NCBI GenBank assembly: GCA_934281565.1
Contig: CAKQXI010000002.1
Span: forward strand, 1-64,000
Source of the DNA: an uncultured Prevotella sp.
GTDB taxonomy: Bacteria > Bacteroidota > Bacteroidia > Bacteroidales > Bacteroidaceae
DNA length: 64,000 nt
Direction: 5' to 3'
The translations under genes were made by a program, and so were the position numbers. Below, in pieces: positions 1 to 10,911 of the stretch. The notes under the pieces are model-generated. The model was given only the letters and a program-made list of their open reading frames with translations. It made no database searches and was not told the DNA's origin. Positions within the stretch are counted from its first letter, which is position 1. Every line of letters begins with the position of its first letter.

Positions 1-1076
1 TCCGTACCCTTTAATTCAGCGGAAAGTGTGCGGTCTCCAGCACCATTATCGAATACGATTTCAACTTCAGTTGTACTGTTTTCATCAAACTTTTGTGGTA
101 TCATCATAAGGGTCAGAGGGTCAGTTGTTAATGCCTTGGCTACGCCTGTCTCAATGTCAATACCATTGCCATCAGTGCCTAAAGGTATTTCATAATCGGA
201 TAAGTCAGAACTTAATGTCCACTGATCAGTGGATATATTATAATCTCCCTTTCCCTTGACATTACGAATAGCAACGCTCTTGACAGTTCCTAATACCATG
301 TCATTGCCAACAGAAAACGTGATGGCAGTCAAGGCATGGGAGAACTGCAAGTCTACGGCACTTGTTGCATCAGTAGCAGAACGACTGTTGTTCTCGCTCT
401 TTGCCACGATGAAGTCGGGTTGTGACTTAATATCGTCTCCCGTTCCTGCTACATAGTGTACTGTCCTGTCTTTCGACAGTCCACTGCCGCTTTCAGACAG
501 CATACTGGCGTTAGTTGGGGCATAAGCATAGAAAGATAAAGTAGCATCGGTAGCCCAATACTTATCGTTGGAGGTATGCCAAGTATTGCCACTCCTTGCT
601 GCCTTTTCAAAAGGAAAGAACTCGGCTTCTGCATTATCTTTCTTAGATACTGCACTAACAAGGATTTCATCACCAATCTCCGTTACTTTAGTTCCTCTGG
701 TGGATATGCTATTCTGATTATTAATTTCAGATAAAGGAACACCAGAGCGAGTAACCAACTCGTCCTTGTCATTATAGAAGTAAGTGCCTGCTTGTTCCAC
801 AGGATGAAGATACAATGGTTTCCCTAAATCGCTCTTTACGATTAATGGATGATAAGAACCAACAGAGCTCATTGCACGAGAGCTTCCATCATTACTGTTG
901 CCAGAATTAGAAGTCCAATCATCTATTTCTGTCGTCGTGAAAGAAATCTTCTTGTCGGAGAGAGTAACACCAGATATTCCCATACTTTCAGAACACGACA
1001 TTAAGGATGAAGACACTACTGATAAAGATGCCAATGCCAACAATAAACTTGTACTTTGCCTTTTAATGTATATCAT
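1..1076 (-). CDS. Fimbrillin-like lipoprotein, 5' part (runs off window)
   Basis: Translating the minus strand from the ATG at 1074-1076 gives a protein that stays open to the window edge. It begins MIYIKRQSTSLLLALASL, has a lipobox ending SSLMSC, and continues VTLSDKKISFTTTEIDDW. By eye it is nearly the same as the first third of the complete gene at 31206-33944, with scattered substitutions, so I transfer that call: a surface lipoprotein of the Mfa-like/fimbrillin group, probably a pilus or adhesin subunit. The start is chosen by homology with the paralog and by the lipoprotein signal. The promoter and a long leader lie at 1077-1513. The C-terminal part is not visible, so whether the adhesin-like tip domain of the paralog is shared cannot be judged. 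Confidence 0.8.
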   Translation of the reverse strand, partial: MIYIKRQSTSLLLALASLSVVSSSLMSCSESMGISGVTLSDKKISFTTTEIDDWTSNSGNSNDGSSRAMSSVGSYHPLIVKSDLGKPLYLHPVEQAGTYFYNDKDELVTRSGVPLSEINNQNSISTRGTKVTEIGDEILVSAVSKKDNAEAEFFPFEKAARSGNTWHTSNDKYWATDATLSFYAYAPTNASMLSESGSGLSKDRTVHYVAGTGDDIKSQPDFIVAKSENNSRSATDATSAVDLQFSHALTAITFSVGNDMVLGTVKSVAIRNVKGKGDYNISTDQWTLSSDLSDYEIPLGTDGNGIDIETGVAKALTTDPLTLMMIPQKFDENSTTEVEIVFDNGAGDRTLSAELKGT

Positions 1077-1478
1077 TGCTTGATAGCTTTATGTCCGCCG
1101 AACTCCCAAAAGCAGATGATTATTAAAATAGGCTCAATCTATTCACAAGAAATTGGCGTAGGAGTTCTATACTAATTCATTCCTTTGTCAGTTGAGGTAT
1201 TAGGGAACCTTGGAATCCAAAGGATAAAGTACAGAAGCCTACGCCAAAGAAGTATATAGAAATAACACAAGATGCACCCTCTCTTACGAAAGGGCGCATT
1301 TGTGTGATATATATACACAATGTGTAGGCGTTTACTTTGTTCCTATCTGAGATTCCTAATTGAAAGTCCCTAATTTCCAACGGATCAGAAGAAAATGCTG
1401 TAAACACCATTCTTTGTAAATAGAGCCAAGTCACAGATTAATGCCAACATCTCATTGTTGACTATCCATGAAATGACG
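1077..1478 (-). promoter_or_regulatory. Long structured 5' leader of the fimbrillin-like gene, copy 1
   Basis: About 400 nt separate the promoter from the start codon, without a convincing coding region. The sequence aligns by eye along its whole length with 30800-31205 upstream of the paralog. Two structural features recur in both copies: an inverted repeat TTGGCGTAGG/CCTACGCCAA (1153-1162 and 1238-1247 here), and a smaller imperfect hairpin near 1273-1300 with arms TGCaCCCT and AGGGcGCA. An 85-codon open frame at 1177-1434 spans the leader but is not conserved in the paralog, so I do not call it a gene. Confidence 0.6.
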
Positions 1479-1481
1479 CTG

Positions 1482-1513
1482 CAAAAGTAATGAAAAGAAT
1501 TGATATTAGCAAA
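1482..1513 (-). promoter_or_regulatory. Promoter of fimbrillin-like gene copy 1
   Basis: On the minus strand TACTTTTG (1482-1489) matches the Bacteroidetes -7 consensus TAnnTTTG, and TTTG (1510-1513) lies 20 bp upstream as the -33 element. The paralog has TATTTTTG and a CTTG with the same 20-bp spacing, which supports both. Confidence 0.75.
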
Positions 1514-1538
1514 AAATATGAAGATTTATTTTTCATAT

Positions 1539-4520
1539 TCAAGTTTCTTCAAGATTCTCCTTAAAGGTTGTTGGCGAACCACCAAACTGCTTGGTGAAGC
1601 AACGGGTGAAATACTTTGGGTCATTGAAACCTACCCGATAAGCTATCTCAGCGACATTGCGATTGGCTACATTCTCGACTATCATCTTACGAGAAATATC
1701 CAGACGGTAGTTACGGATGAACTGAGTGGTATGCAAACCTGTCTCCGTGCTCAACTTTTTGTTCAAGGCACTACGAGTCATGCCCAAGGCATCAGCCAGC
1801 TCTTGCACACCAAAATTAGAATTGGAATAGTTGCTCTCCATTATTTCCATGAGTATTTCCATGAATGGACGAACATTCTCCTTCACTTCTTTTTTGTCTG
1901 CTTCCAATGTTTTTTTCTGGCTTTCTTGATAACGGTGTTGGTTCTCCAAGATCTCTTGGATACGTGCCTGGAGCTTGTCTGGTTCTACACTGTCTTTGAG
2001 AGCCAACTCTATTGGGCGATAAAGAGCCTCAACCTCACGTTTACGAACTTGTTCCAGTCGCTTAATGTATGCCATTCGCATCAAAATGCCAACACCTATT
2101 ATCAATAAGGTGACAAACCACCAACTTTTCCAGAAATAAGGCGTGACATGGATGTCAATGGAAGCTGTCTTTTCGATACCAGAGCCGACAGATGGCGAAT
2201 ACTTCACCATAAACTTGTAGTTGCCTGCAGGCAAGGTGGAGTATCTTACGCTATGCTGACCGGGTGGCAACTGAATCCACTCTTTCTCAAAACCTTTCAT
2301 ACGATAGCTATATACTCCCTGTGTTTCCGTTCCATAGTTAAGGGCAGAGAACTCAATGGTGAACGACTTGGCACTCTCATGTAAGTTGATACGCTTGGCG
2401 AAAGCTATATCTTCATCAATATGGTCGCCATCGGCAAAGATTGACTGATTGTCCACCTGCAAATGGGTAAAGCGTAAGTGTCCTTGATTATTAACTGTAC
2501 CATTTTCACCTATCACAGCCACCAAACCGTTAGCTGTACCAAGGTAAACGATACCTTGTCGACTGCAAGTGGCACCGTTATAACCAAATTGCGAACTAAT
2601 AAGTCCATCGTCCTTATAGAAGTTGTTAAATCTCCCGGTCTTAGGATTGAACAGTGACAGACCATGCTCCGTAGTAATCCAAAAGATACCACGGCTATCT
2701 TCCACGATACCTGTCACCGAGTTATTGGCAAGACCATCCGCCACAGTATATGACTGAACAGAATATTCACCATTCTTATTGGGAGAAGCACAATACAGAC
2801 CATATCCATAACTACCTAACCATATCTTGCCATCACGCGACTGATAAAAGGCATGTATCCTCTCTATCACTCCACTTGCTGGATTATCAAACTTAGTATA
2901 ATGCCGTTTTACCCTAAAGTAGCCACTGCCTGTGGGACGAGACTTCAAGTTGACTTCCACCATTCCTTGCAAGCAACCCATCAAGAGCTTTTGTTTCTTG
3001 GTTATCAAACTACCGATGCTTCCTCTGATCTCATGGCATCCTTTGAAAGGGTCTTCCAATACATGGCGTTTCAAGTTGTAGAAATAAAGTCCCTCATTGG
3101 AACCTAACCACATACCATCATTGATAGCATCATAAACCAATGCTCCCATAAAGGTCAGCAAAGGCTGGTGCATCTCATCCACAACCAACCGTGTGACTTG
3201 GCTTGGATTCTTGAGATTGACAATGTTGACTCCTCCACCCCATGTGCCAACCCATAGGTTACCATGCCCATCGGGTGCCAGTACAGAAACTGTATTGTGC
3301 GACAAATAGGAATTAGCTGTAGTAATATGGGAGAAATGGGTACTATGGGGAGATAACCTGTTTAGACCGCCTTCCGTGACACCTACCCACAACGTTCCGT
3401 CTGGCTCCACATACATTGAATTAACTACATTCTGGGACATAGAAGTCTCATCACCAGGGATATGGATATAATTAATAAGGTTCAACTGTCGTGGCATCAA
3501 CTTGGTGACACCGCCAGTCTCTGTTCCTATCCATATCTGCCCATCATTAGAGTATATGCAATTGACAAAGTTGCCACTCAATGGGTTAGCCACACTGTTG
3601 CTGTTCCAATGCTCTATCTCGCCTATCTTATCATCAAGGATGTCTACACCACAAAGCGTTCCGATAAGTAACTTGCCATCGGGAGAAATCGCCAGACAAG
3701 ACACTAAATCATGCTGGAGCGACTCATCAACAGAAGAATGGTGATACTCATTCCTACCTTTTCCGTTGTTATATAATCCTGCATTGGTAGCAAGCCATAT
3801 TTTCTCATTATAATATATCAAATCGCTGACAAAACGCCCATGGAGCGGTGGAAACATCGATGTCAAGTCTTTAGTAACCAACTTATTACCTTTTGCCATG
3901 ATTTCGTACACTTTTCCTTGATTGCCTATCACAACAGTGCCTCTACGAAATATATCCTTGATGCCTAAATCGGGAACGTAAGAAACACAAGGCAAGGAAA
4001 GAATGCTATCCAATACACCTTCTTTATTAAAAGCCAGTCGATAAATCTTAGATGGCATTATCATCCAGATGTTTCCCTTGACATCACAGTAAACACGAAT
4101 GCAGCGTTCTTTCTGTAATTGAACGAAACGAGATGCCAATTGTTCTGTTGCACAATTAGGAACAACAGGTTGCATCGTTCGGAGACTAAGCACTTGTATT
4201 CCTTCCTCGAATGCTACCCAAAGGCGTTCAAAATGGTCCTCATAGACATTGCGACAACTATTGCTTCGGAAATGAGAGCCATTAGCACTTAAGCTAAAGC
4301 TCATGTAAGAATAGCCATCATAACGCACCAAACCTCCTGTATGGGTACTGAGCCATACAAAGCCATAACTATCTTGAAATATGTCGTCAATAAAGTTGCT
4401 TGGAGTGCCAGATGCCATGTTGAGGTACATCATATTATATCTACTAGCCATTCCTCCTTGCGCAAAGCTGCCCAAGGTTATCATCAATGCTACAACTAGA
4501 GATATAATATATCTAGCCAT
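1539..4520 (-). CDS. Transmembrane one-component regulator: Reg_prop sensor, Y_Y_Y domain, AraC-type output, no kinase
   Basis: 993 residues. A signal/anchor segment occupies residues 1-21. It is followed by a long beta-propeller of Reg_prop repeats (recurrent D..G.lWigT.. units, about 35-690), a Y_Y_Y domain (about 720-785), one membrane helix (about 795-815), a charged coiled coil, and an AraC-type helix-turn-helix domain (about 887-990, ending with RVGFNDPKYFTRCFTKQFG). This is the plan of a hybrid two-component system with the HisKA, ATPase and receiver domains removed: the helix runs through a coiled coil straight into the DNA-binding domain. Hybrid systems usually sense a periplasmic glycan breakdown product, and its place beside susA suggests a starch-related signal (inference; SusR-like in role). 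It has its own promoter (4553-4560). Confidence 0.88.
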   Translation of the reverse strand: MARYIISLVVALMITLGSFAQGGMASRYNMMYLNMASGTPSNFIDDIFQDSYGFVWLSTHTGGLVRYDGYSYMSFSLSANGSHFRSNSCRNVYEDHFERLWVAFEEGIQVLSLRTMQPVVPNCATEQLASRFVQLQKERCIRVYCDVKGNIWMIMPSKIYRLAFNKEGVLDSILSLPCVSYVPDLGIKDIFRRGTVVIGNQGKVYEIMAKGNKLVTKDLTSMFPPLHGRFVSDLIYYNEKIWLATNAGLYNNGKGRNEYHHSSVDESLQHDLVSCLAISPDGKLLIGTLCGVDILDDKIGEIEHWNSNSVANPLSGNFVNCIYSNDGQIWIGTETGGVTKLMPRQLNLINYIHIPGDETSMSQNVVNSMYVEPDGTLWVGVTEGGLNRLSPHSTHFSHITTANSYLSHNTVSVLAPDGHGNLWVGTWGGGVNIVNLKNPSQVTRLVVDEMHQPLLTFMGALVYDAINDGMWLGSNEGLYFYNLKRHVLEDPFKGCHEIRGSIGSLITKKQKLLMGCLQGMVEVNLKSRPTGSGYFRVKRHYTKFDNPASGVIERIHAFYQSRDGKIWLGSYGYGLYCASPNKNGEYSVQSYTVADGLANNSVTGIVEDSRGIFWITTEHGLSLFNPKTGRFNNFYKDDGLISSQFGYNGATCSRQGIVYLGTANGLVAVIGENGTVNNQGHLRFTHLQVDNQSIFADGDHIDEDIAFAKRINLHESAKSFTIEFSALNYGTETQGVYSYRMKGFEKEWIQLPPGQHSVRYSTLPAGNYKFMVKYSPSVGSGIEKTASIDIHVTPYFWKSWWFVTLLIIGVGILMRMAYIKRLEQVRKREVEALYRPIELALKDSVEPDKLQARIQEILENQHRYQESQKKTLEADKKEVKENVRPFMEILMEIMESNYSNSNFGVQELADALGMTRSALNKKLSTETGLHTTQFIRNYRLDISRKMIVENVANRNVAEIAYRVGFNDPKYFTRCFTKQFGGSPTTFKENLEET

Positions 4521-4552
4521 TTATCAACATTTTAGTTACTAAATTATCTTTG

Positions 4553-4582
4553 CAAAATTACAAATAATATTTGAAATGCAAA
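4553..4582 (-). promoter_or_regulatory. Promoter of the AraC-type membrane regulator
   Basis: Minus-strand TAATTTTG (4553-4560) matches TAnnTTTG; TTTG (4579-4582) lies 18 bp upstream. The regulator start codon follows about 33 nt downstream. No LacI-type palindrome lies at the position where the other starch promoters have it. Confidence 0.6.
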
Positions 4583-4602
4583 AATTTTTAGACAGAAAAA
4601 GC

Positions 4603-4637
4603 AAAGGATAGCTTTTCATCTTGAAAAGCTATCCTTT
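4603..4637 (-). terminator. Intrinsic terminator after susA
   Basis: A perfect 16-bp stem (arms 4603-4618 and 4622-4637, core GGATAGCTTTTC) with a 3-nt loop lies just after the susA stop. T-rich flanks on both sides could serve either direction, but only susA ends here. Confidence 0.8.
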
Positions 4638-4652
4638 TTACATGAGTCATTA

Positions 4653-6503
4653 TTAAAATTCAAGGATGAGTGTCTGGCGAGGACGAAGTTTCACATTCTT
4701 GTTGATAAGAACATTATGCCCCGAAGTAACATCCCTTGCTTTCTCGGCAGAACCAATAATCTCTGCATAACGATTTACATCAAGTTCATTAGCCTTGGTT
4801 GTTCCATTGATGATAGTCATCACATTCTTACCTTGATATTGGCGAGCAATGACATATACACCTTTCCAAGGAGTAAACTGCACCTGCTTGCCTTCGGTAA
4901 TCACCTTATTGCCCTGTCGCCAATGCAGAAGTTTGCTAAGCCAGTTGAACATATTGTTCTCTGCTTTCGTTCTTCCTTCTGGGGTAAAGGCATTGTGCTT
5001 ATCGCCGGGGAAGCCACCGGGGAAATCCTTGCGCACATTACCATCTGTCACAGCCTTTGTTCCATTCATCAGCACTTCCGTGCCATAATATAATTGTGGT
5101 GTGCGATTGATTGTCAACAACAATGCCAAGGCTTGTTTCAATGCCACGGTATCTTTTCCCTCACCGAGGAAACGGTCGGTATCATGATTTTCTATAAATG
5201 CCATCACACTCTTAGGATTAGCATAGAGATAATCATAACAAAGTACATTATAGATACGATTCATGCCGTTCCACCAGTCATCCGTTTCCTCATTCTTGGC
5301 AAGGTTGATACGGTCGTAGAAAGCAAAATCCATCACTGTCTTCAAATAGCTGTTCTTTTCCGAGAGTTTAGAATCTTTCTGCCATGCTGCTGTATAAGCT
5401 GGTTCCGTCACCCATGTCTCACCTACGGTATTGAAATTAGGATACTCCTTGTCGAGTGTCTTCATCCAGAGTGCCATTGCATCACGGTCGGCATACGGAT
5501 AAGTATCCATTCGGATACCATCAATGCCCACTGTCTCTATCCACCACTCACTGTTCTGTATCAGATACTTGATGACATGAGGATTGCGCTGGTTCAAGTC
5601 TGGCATAGAAGACACAAACCATCCATCCACTGTTTCCTCCAAGTCTTTCTTTGAAGCGTATGGGTCGAGCACAGGAGTTAGCTTATAGCTTGTTTGCAGT
5701 CCATAACGAGGATTGTTAAACCAGTCTTTGCTTGGCATATCAAGATTCCAAGGATGGTCGCCCCCACAATGGTTGAATATCATGTCCATCACTACTTTTA
5801 ACCCCTTGGCATGAGCCTCCTTGACAAGGTTTTTATATTCATCATTAGTGCCGAAACGTGGGTCTACCCGATAATAATTGGTTGTAGCATAGCCATGATA
5901 GGTACTGTTCTTGCCATCATTAGGACTATCGTTCTCCAAGACAGGAGTGAACCATAAGGCAGTGACACCCAACTGATTGAAATAGTCCAAGTGTTGGCGA
6001 ATACCTTCCAAGTCACCTCCATGGCGCAAACTTGGTTCCAAGCGATTGTAAGTCTTGTCGCGCATCGTCTTCAAGGCATCGTTCTTGGGATTACCATTGG
6101 CGAAACGGTCTGGCATCAACATATAGAGCACATCCTCATTGGTAAATCCATAACGCTTATCTCCTGCCATTTCTCGGTTCTTCAACAAGTATTTTATTTT
6201 CTTCGTTGCCTTTCCTTGTTTAAATTGGAGTGTCATCTCACCCGCCTTGGCATCTGCCAAGTTGAGATACAGGAACAGATAATTGGGAGAATCGAGCCTA
6301 ACGATAGAGTCTACTCTCACACCAGGATAATCCACCGATACATCTGCATTCTTTATATCCTTTCCATACACCATCAACTGGAGCGACGCATCTTTCATGC
6401 CGACATACCAGTCCGTTGGTTCTATGCGATCCACATTGACCGCAGCATTCATTGTAACCATCATGCTAAAAAGCAATGTTAACGAAAATACTATTCTTTT
6501 CAT
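4653..6503 (-). CDS. susA: Periplasmic neopullulanase / cyclomaltodextrinase-type amylase (GH13)
   Basis: 616 residues with a signal peptide (MKRIVFSLTLLFSMMVTMNA) and no lipobox, so probably periplasmic. An N-terminal cyclomaltodextrinase-type domain covers about residues 22-110. The GH13 barrel shows the usual regions: VVMDMIFNHCG, the nucleophile Asp in GIRMDTYPY (about 331), the acid/base Glu in VGETW (about 359) and the third acid in ENHDTDRF (about 442). Length and motifs fit SusA of Bacteroides, which cuts maltooligosaccharides and pullulan delivered by SusCD. It is the last enzyme of the malQ-susB-pullulanase-susA group, 75 bp after the pullulanase, and is closed by a strong terminator. 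The exact product range cannot be read from sequence. Confidence 0.92.
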   Translation of the reverse strand: MKRIVFSLTLLFSMMVTMNAAVNVDRIEPTDWYVGMKDASLQLMVYGKDIKNADVSVDYPGVRVDSIVRLDSPNYLFLYLNLADAKAGEMTLQFKQGKATKKIKYLLKNREMAGDKRYGFTNEDVLYMLMPDRFANGNPKNDALKTMRDKTYNRLEPSLRHGGDLEGIRQHLDYFNQLGVTALWFTPVLENDSPNDGKNSTYHGYATTNYYRVDPRFGTNDEYKNLVKEAHAKGLKVVMDMIFNHCGGDHPWNLDMPSKDWFNNPRYGLQTSYKLTPVLDPYASKKDLEETVDGWFVSSMPDLNQRNPHVIKYLIQNSEWWIETVGIDGIRMDTYPYADRDAMALWMKTLDKEYPNFNTVGETWVTEPAYTAAWQKDSKLSEKNSYLKTVMDFAFYDRINLAKNEETDDWWNGMNRIYNVLCYDYLYANPKSVMAFIENHDTDRFLGEGKDTVALKQALALLLTINRTPQLYYGTEVLMNGTKAVTDGNVRKDFPGGFPGDKHNAFTPEGRTKAENNMFNWLSKLLHWRQGNKVITEGKQVQFTPWKGVYVIARQYQGKNVMTIINGTTKANELDVNRYAEIIGSAEKARDVTSGHNVLINKNVKLRPRQTLILEF

Positions 6504-6578
6504 ATTACCGTCTTTTTTAGTTATTTCACTATTTAACGAAATGCTTTCTCATACCCTCTCATGAAGCATTCCACGAAC

Positions 6579-8525
6579 TTACTTCCTGTATAGAATTAAA
6601 GCCGACTGAGCAGCAATAGTTGCACAACTGCCTTTTACCTTGCCCAAACCGTTCTCGTCTATTACTCCATTGGCACAAGCAATGGTGTAATCACCCTCCG
6701 GGATTGCTATTTCCTTTGCCTCCTTGTTCATATTCAGGATGACAACAATATGCTTCCAAGAGTCAATCCCCTCTAAGTCCTTGAGTTGGAAAGCAACAAG
6801 ACAATCCTGCTTTGGCAAGAACTCCAAGTGTTCTCTAACCTTGTTGGCAGTTGCCAAACGAAAGGCTGGGTGATTTTTACGAAGTTGGATTAGTTTGCTA
6901 TAATAATCAAACACCTGTGGATATTTCTTGAGGTTGTTCCAATCCAAGTGATTGATGCTGTCTGGTGAGTTATAGCTATTATGCACACCTTTCTTATCAC
7001 GAAGCATTTCCTCTCCACTCAATATGAATGGCACTCCTTGGGAAGTAAGGATTGCAGTCTGTGCCAACTCGTCAATGCGAATTAACTCGGCGATACGCTC
7101 TTTCTCTGAAATCGAAGTATCCGTAAGCGATGGTATGCTTGCTTTCAGTCTGTCTACCAAGCACATATCATCATGACAACTCACATAGTTTATTTGCTGT
7201 GTTGGCTCATTAGCCCAAGGTTTCTTATCATAATTAACCAGCCTCATATCCACCTGTGGATGGGCAATAGCACCAACGATACCAAACTTCAAGCTCTCCT
7301 CCTCACCCGGTATTCCAGCCAAGAGAGCACCTTTTTTATCGTCAGAGAAAGGCCCACGGAGAGCATCACGCATATCGTCACTGAAAGCTGCTATACCATT
7401 GAGTTGCTGAGTATTGGCTTTCATAGCCAACTTATCTTGTGGATAAGCACAAGTACCAGCACTCCATCCCTCACCATAGATAAAGATAGATGGGTCTATC
7501 TTATTGACCATGGCACGAATTTGATTCATAGTCTCAATATCGTGGACACCCATCAAGTCGAAGCGGAACCCATCAATATGATATTCATCTATCCAATATT
7601 TCACACTCTCAAGCATGAAATCACGCATCAAAGGCTTCTCAGATGCTGTCTCATTACCACAGCCAGAACCATCCGAATACTTGCCGTCTGCCGTCTTGCG
7701 ATAGTAATAATCTGGATAAGTAAGCTGGAAGTTACTATGATTGATGTCAAACGTATGGTTATATACGACATCAAGGATAACTCGAATGCCTGCTTTATGC
7801 AATGCCTGTACCATTTCCTTAAACTCTTTGATACGAGTTGTCGGAGTATAAGGGTCAGTAGAATAACTGCCCTCAGGCACATTATAGTTCTTAGGGTCAT
7901 ACCCCCAGTTATATTGAGGTGTATCGAGTTTGGTCTCGTCCACCGAAGCATAGTCAAAAGAAGGAAGGATATGAATGGCATTGACACCCAATTTCTTTAG
8001 ATGTTCGATAGCCTTTGGTTCTGTCAAAGCCAAGAACTTTCCTTTATGCTGCAAGCCAGAGGAAGCATCAATAGAGAAGTCGCGCCAGTGCATTTCGTAG
8101 ATGACAAGGTCGGCTGGCGACTTGATTGTTGGTCGCTTATCTACATTCCATCCTGTAGGATTTGTATCATCCATATCTATGATTGCACCACGTAAACCAT
8201 TGACACCTACTGCCTTGGCAAATACTCCGGGGGTCTCTCCCCTACCGATGTCAAAGGTATAGAACTTCCCTTTCAAGTCACCCTTGATGGTTGCTCCCCA
8301 ACGGTTGTTCCCCATGGATTTCATCTTAACGGTCTTGATATTTCTACCATCCTTACCTGCATCATAGATACGTAACTTGACTGTTGCATTTGATGTTGGG
8401 GCATTCAAATGGAACATAGTCTTATCCTTTGAGTATAACATTTCGTTGAAAGTAGTTTGTGCCATCAACGAAGAAGGAAAAATGGTTGCTGTCAATGCTG
8501 TTATTATTAGTTTTTGTAACTTCAT
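6579..8525 (-). CDS. pulA: Secreted type I pullulanase (GH13)
   Basis: 648 residues, with signal peptide MKLQKLIITALTATIFPSS then LMAQ, so exported to the periplasm. The type I pullulanase signature YNWGYDP is at about residues 206-212. GH13 regions follow: VILDVVYNHT, GFRFDLMG (nucleophile, about 322), YGEGW (acid/base, about 350) and VSCHDDMCL (about 448). An N-terminal CBM48-like domain covers about residues 25-110. It would hydrolyse alpha-1,6 branches of amylopectin or pullulan fragments, complementing SusA and SusB. A hairpin terminator-like element lies between it and susB, so part of its expression may come from a separate weak promoter; the best -7 candidate, TATTCTTG (8646-8653, minus), has one mismatch. 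Confidence 0.92.
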   Translation of the reverse strand: MKLQKLIITALTATIFPSSLMAQTTFNEMLYSKDKTMFHLNAPTSNATVKLRIYDAGKDGRNIKTVKMKSMGNNRWGATIKGDLKGKFYTFDIGRGETPGVFAKAVGVNGLRGAIIDMDDTNPTGWNVDKRPTIKSPADLVIYEMHWRDFSIDASSGLQHKGKFLALTEPKAIEHLKKLGVNAIHILPSFDYASVDETKLDTPQYNWGYDPKNYNVPEGSYSTDPYTPTTRIKEFKEMVQALHKAGIRVILDVVYNHTFDINHSNFQLTYPDYYYRKTADGKYSDGSGCGNETASEKPLMRDFMLESVKYWIDEYHIDGFRFDLMGVHDIETMNQIRAMVNKIDPSIFIYGEGWSAGTCAYPQDKLAMKANTQQLNGIAAFSDDMRDALRGPFSDDKKGALLAGIPGEEESLKFGIVGAIAHPQVDMRLVNYDKKPWANEPTQQINYVSCHDDMCLVDRLKASIPSLTDTSISEKERIAELIRIDELAQTAILTSQGVPFILSGEEMLRDKKGVHNSYNSPDSINHLDWNNLKKYPQVFDYYSKLIQLRKNHPAFRLATANKVREHLEFLPKQDCLVAFQLKDLEGIDSWKHIVVILNMNKEAKEIAIPEGDYTIACANGVIDENGLGKVKGSCATIAAQSALILYRK

Positions 8526-8670
8526 ACCACTTTTTTTGTTAGATTGTGAAATAATCGGTGCAGATTTTTATCCGTTTTTTCTGCATAAAATCAAATAATT
8601 GTTAGTTGTATAGGCCTAAATAGAGCTTATTCTTCAATAATTATGCAAGAATAGACTTAAATATGCAAAA

Positions 8671-8719
8671 CAAGGCAGAATTAAGTACGTTCATTTTGAG
8701 CGTATTTAATTCCACCTTG
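8671..8719 (-). terminator. Large hairpin between susB and pullulanase (terminator or attenuator)
   Basis: Two 19-nt arms (8671-8689 and 8701-8719) flank an 11-nt loop. Read as minus-strand RNA, 18 of 19 positions pair, two of them as G-U, and a U-rich stretch follows. The G-U pairs form only in the minus-strand transcript, the direction of the operon. It could end part of the malQ-susB transcript ahead of the pullulanase gene. Confidence 0.6.
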
Positions 8720-8730
8720 ACGGATGCCCG

Positions 8731-10890
<2,160 letters not shown>

Positions 10891-10911
10891 TTATTTCCTT
10901 TTAGACCTATA

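Noticed and set aside
1153..1247. Invertible promoter segment flanked by TTGGCGTAGG inverted repeats
   Set aside because: Both copies have the inner segment in the same orientation, and the matching promoters lie outside the repeats, so flipping would not switch transcription in an obvious way.
1177..1434. 85-codon leftward open frame in the fimbrillin leader
   Set aside because: The aligned leader of the paralog does not keep the frame; the conserved parts are the hairpins.
7173..8000. Long rightward open frames opposite susA, pullulanase, susB and malQ (for example 5094-5654, 7173-8000, 9172-9870, 11947-12918)
   Set aside because: They are antisense to well-supported enzyme genes and show no domain, signal peptide or promoter of their own.
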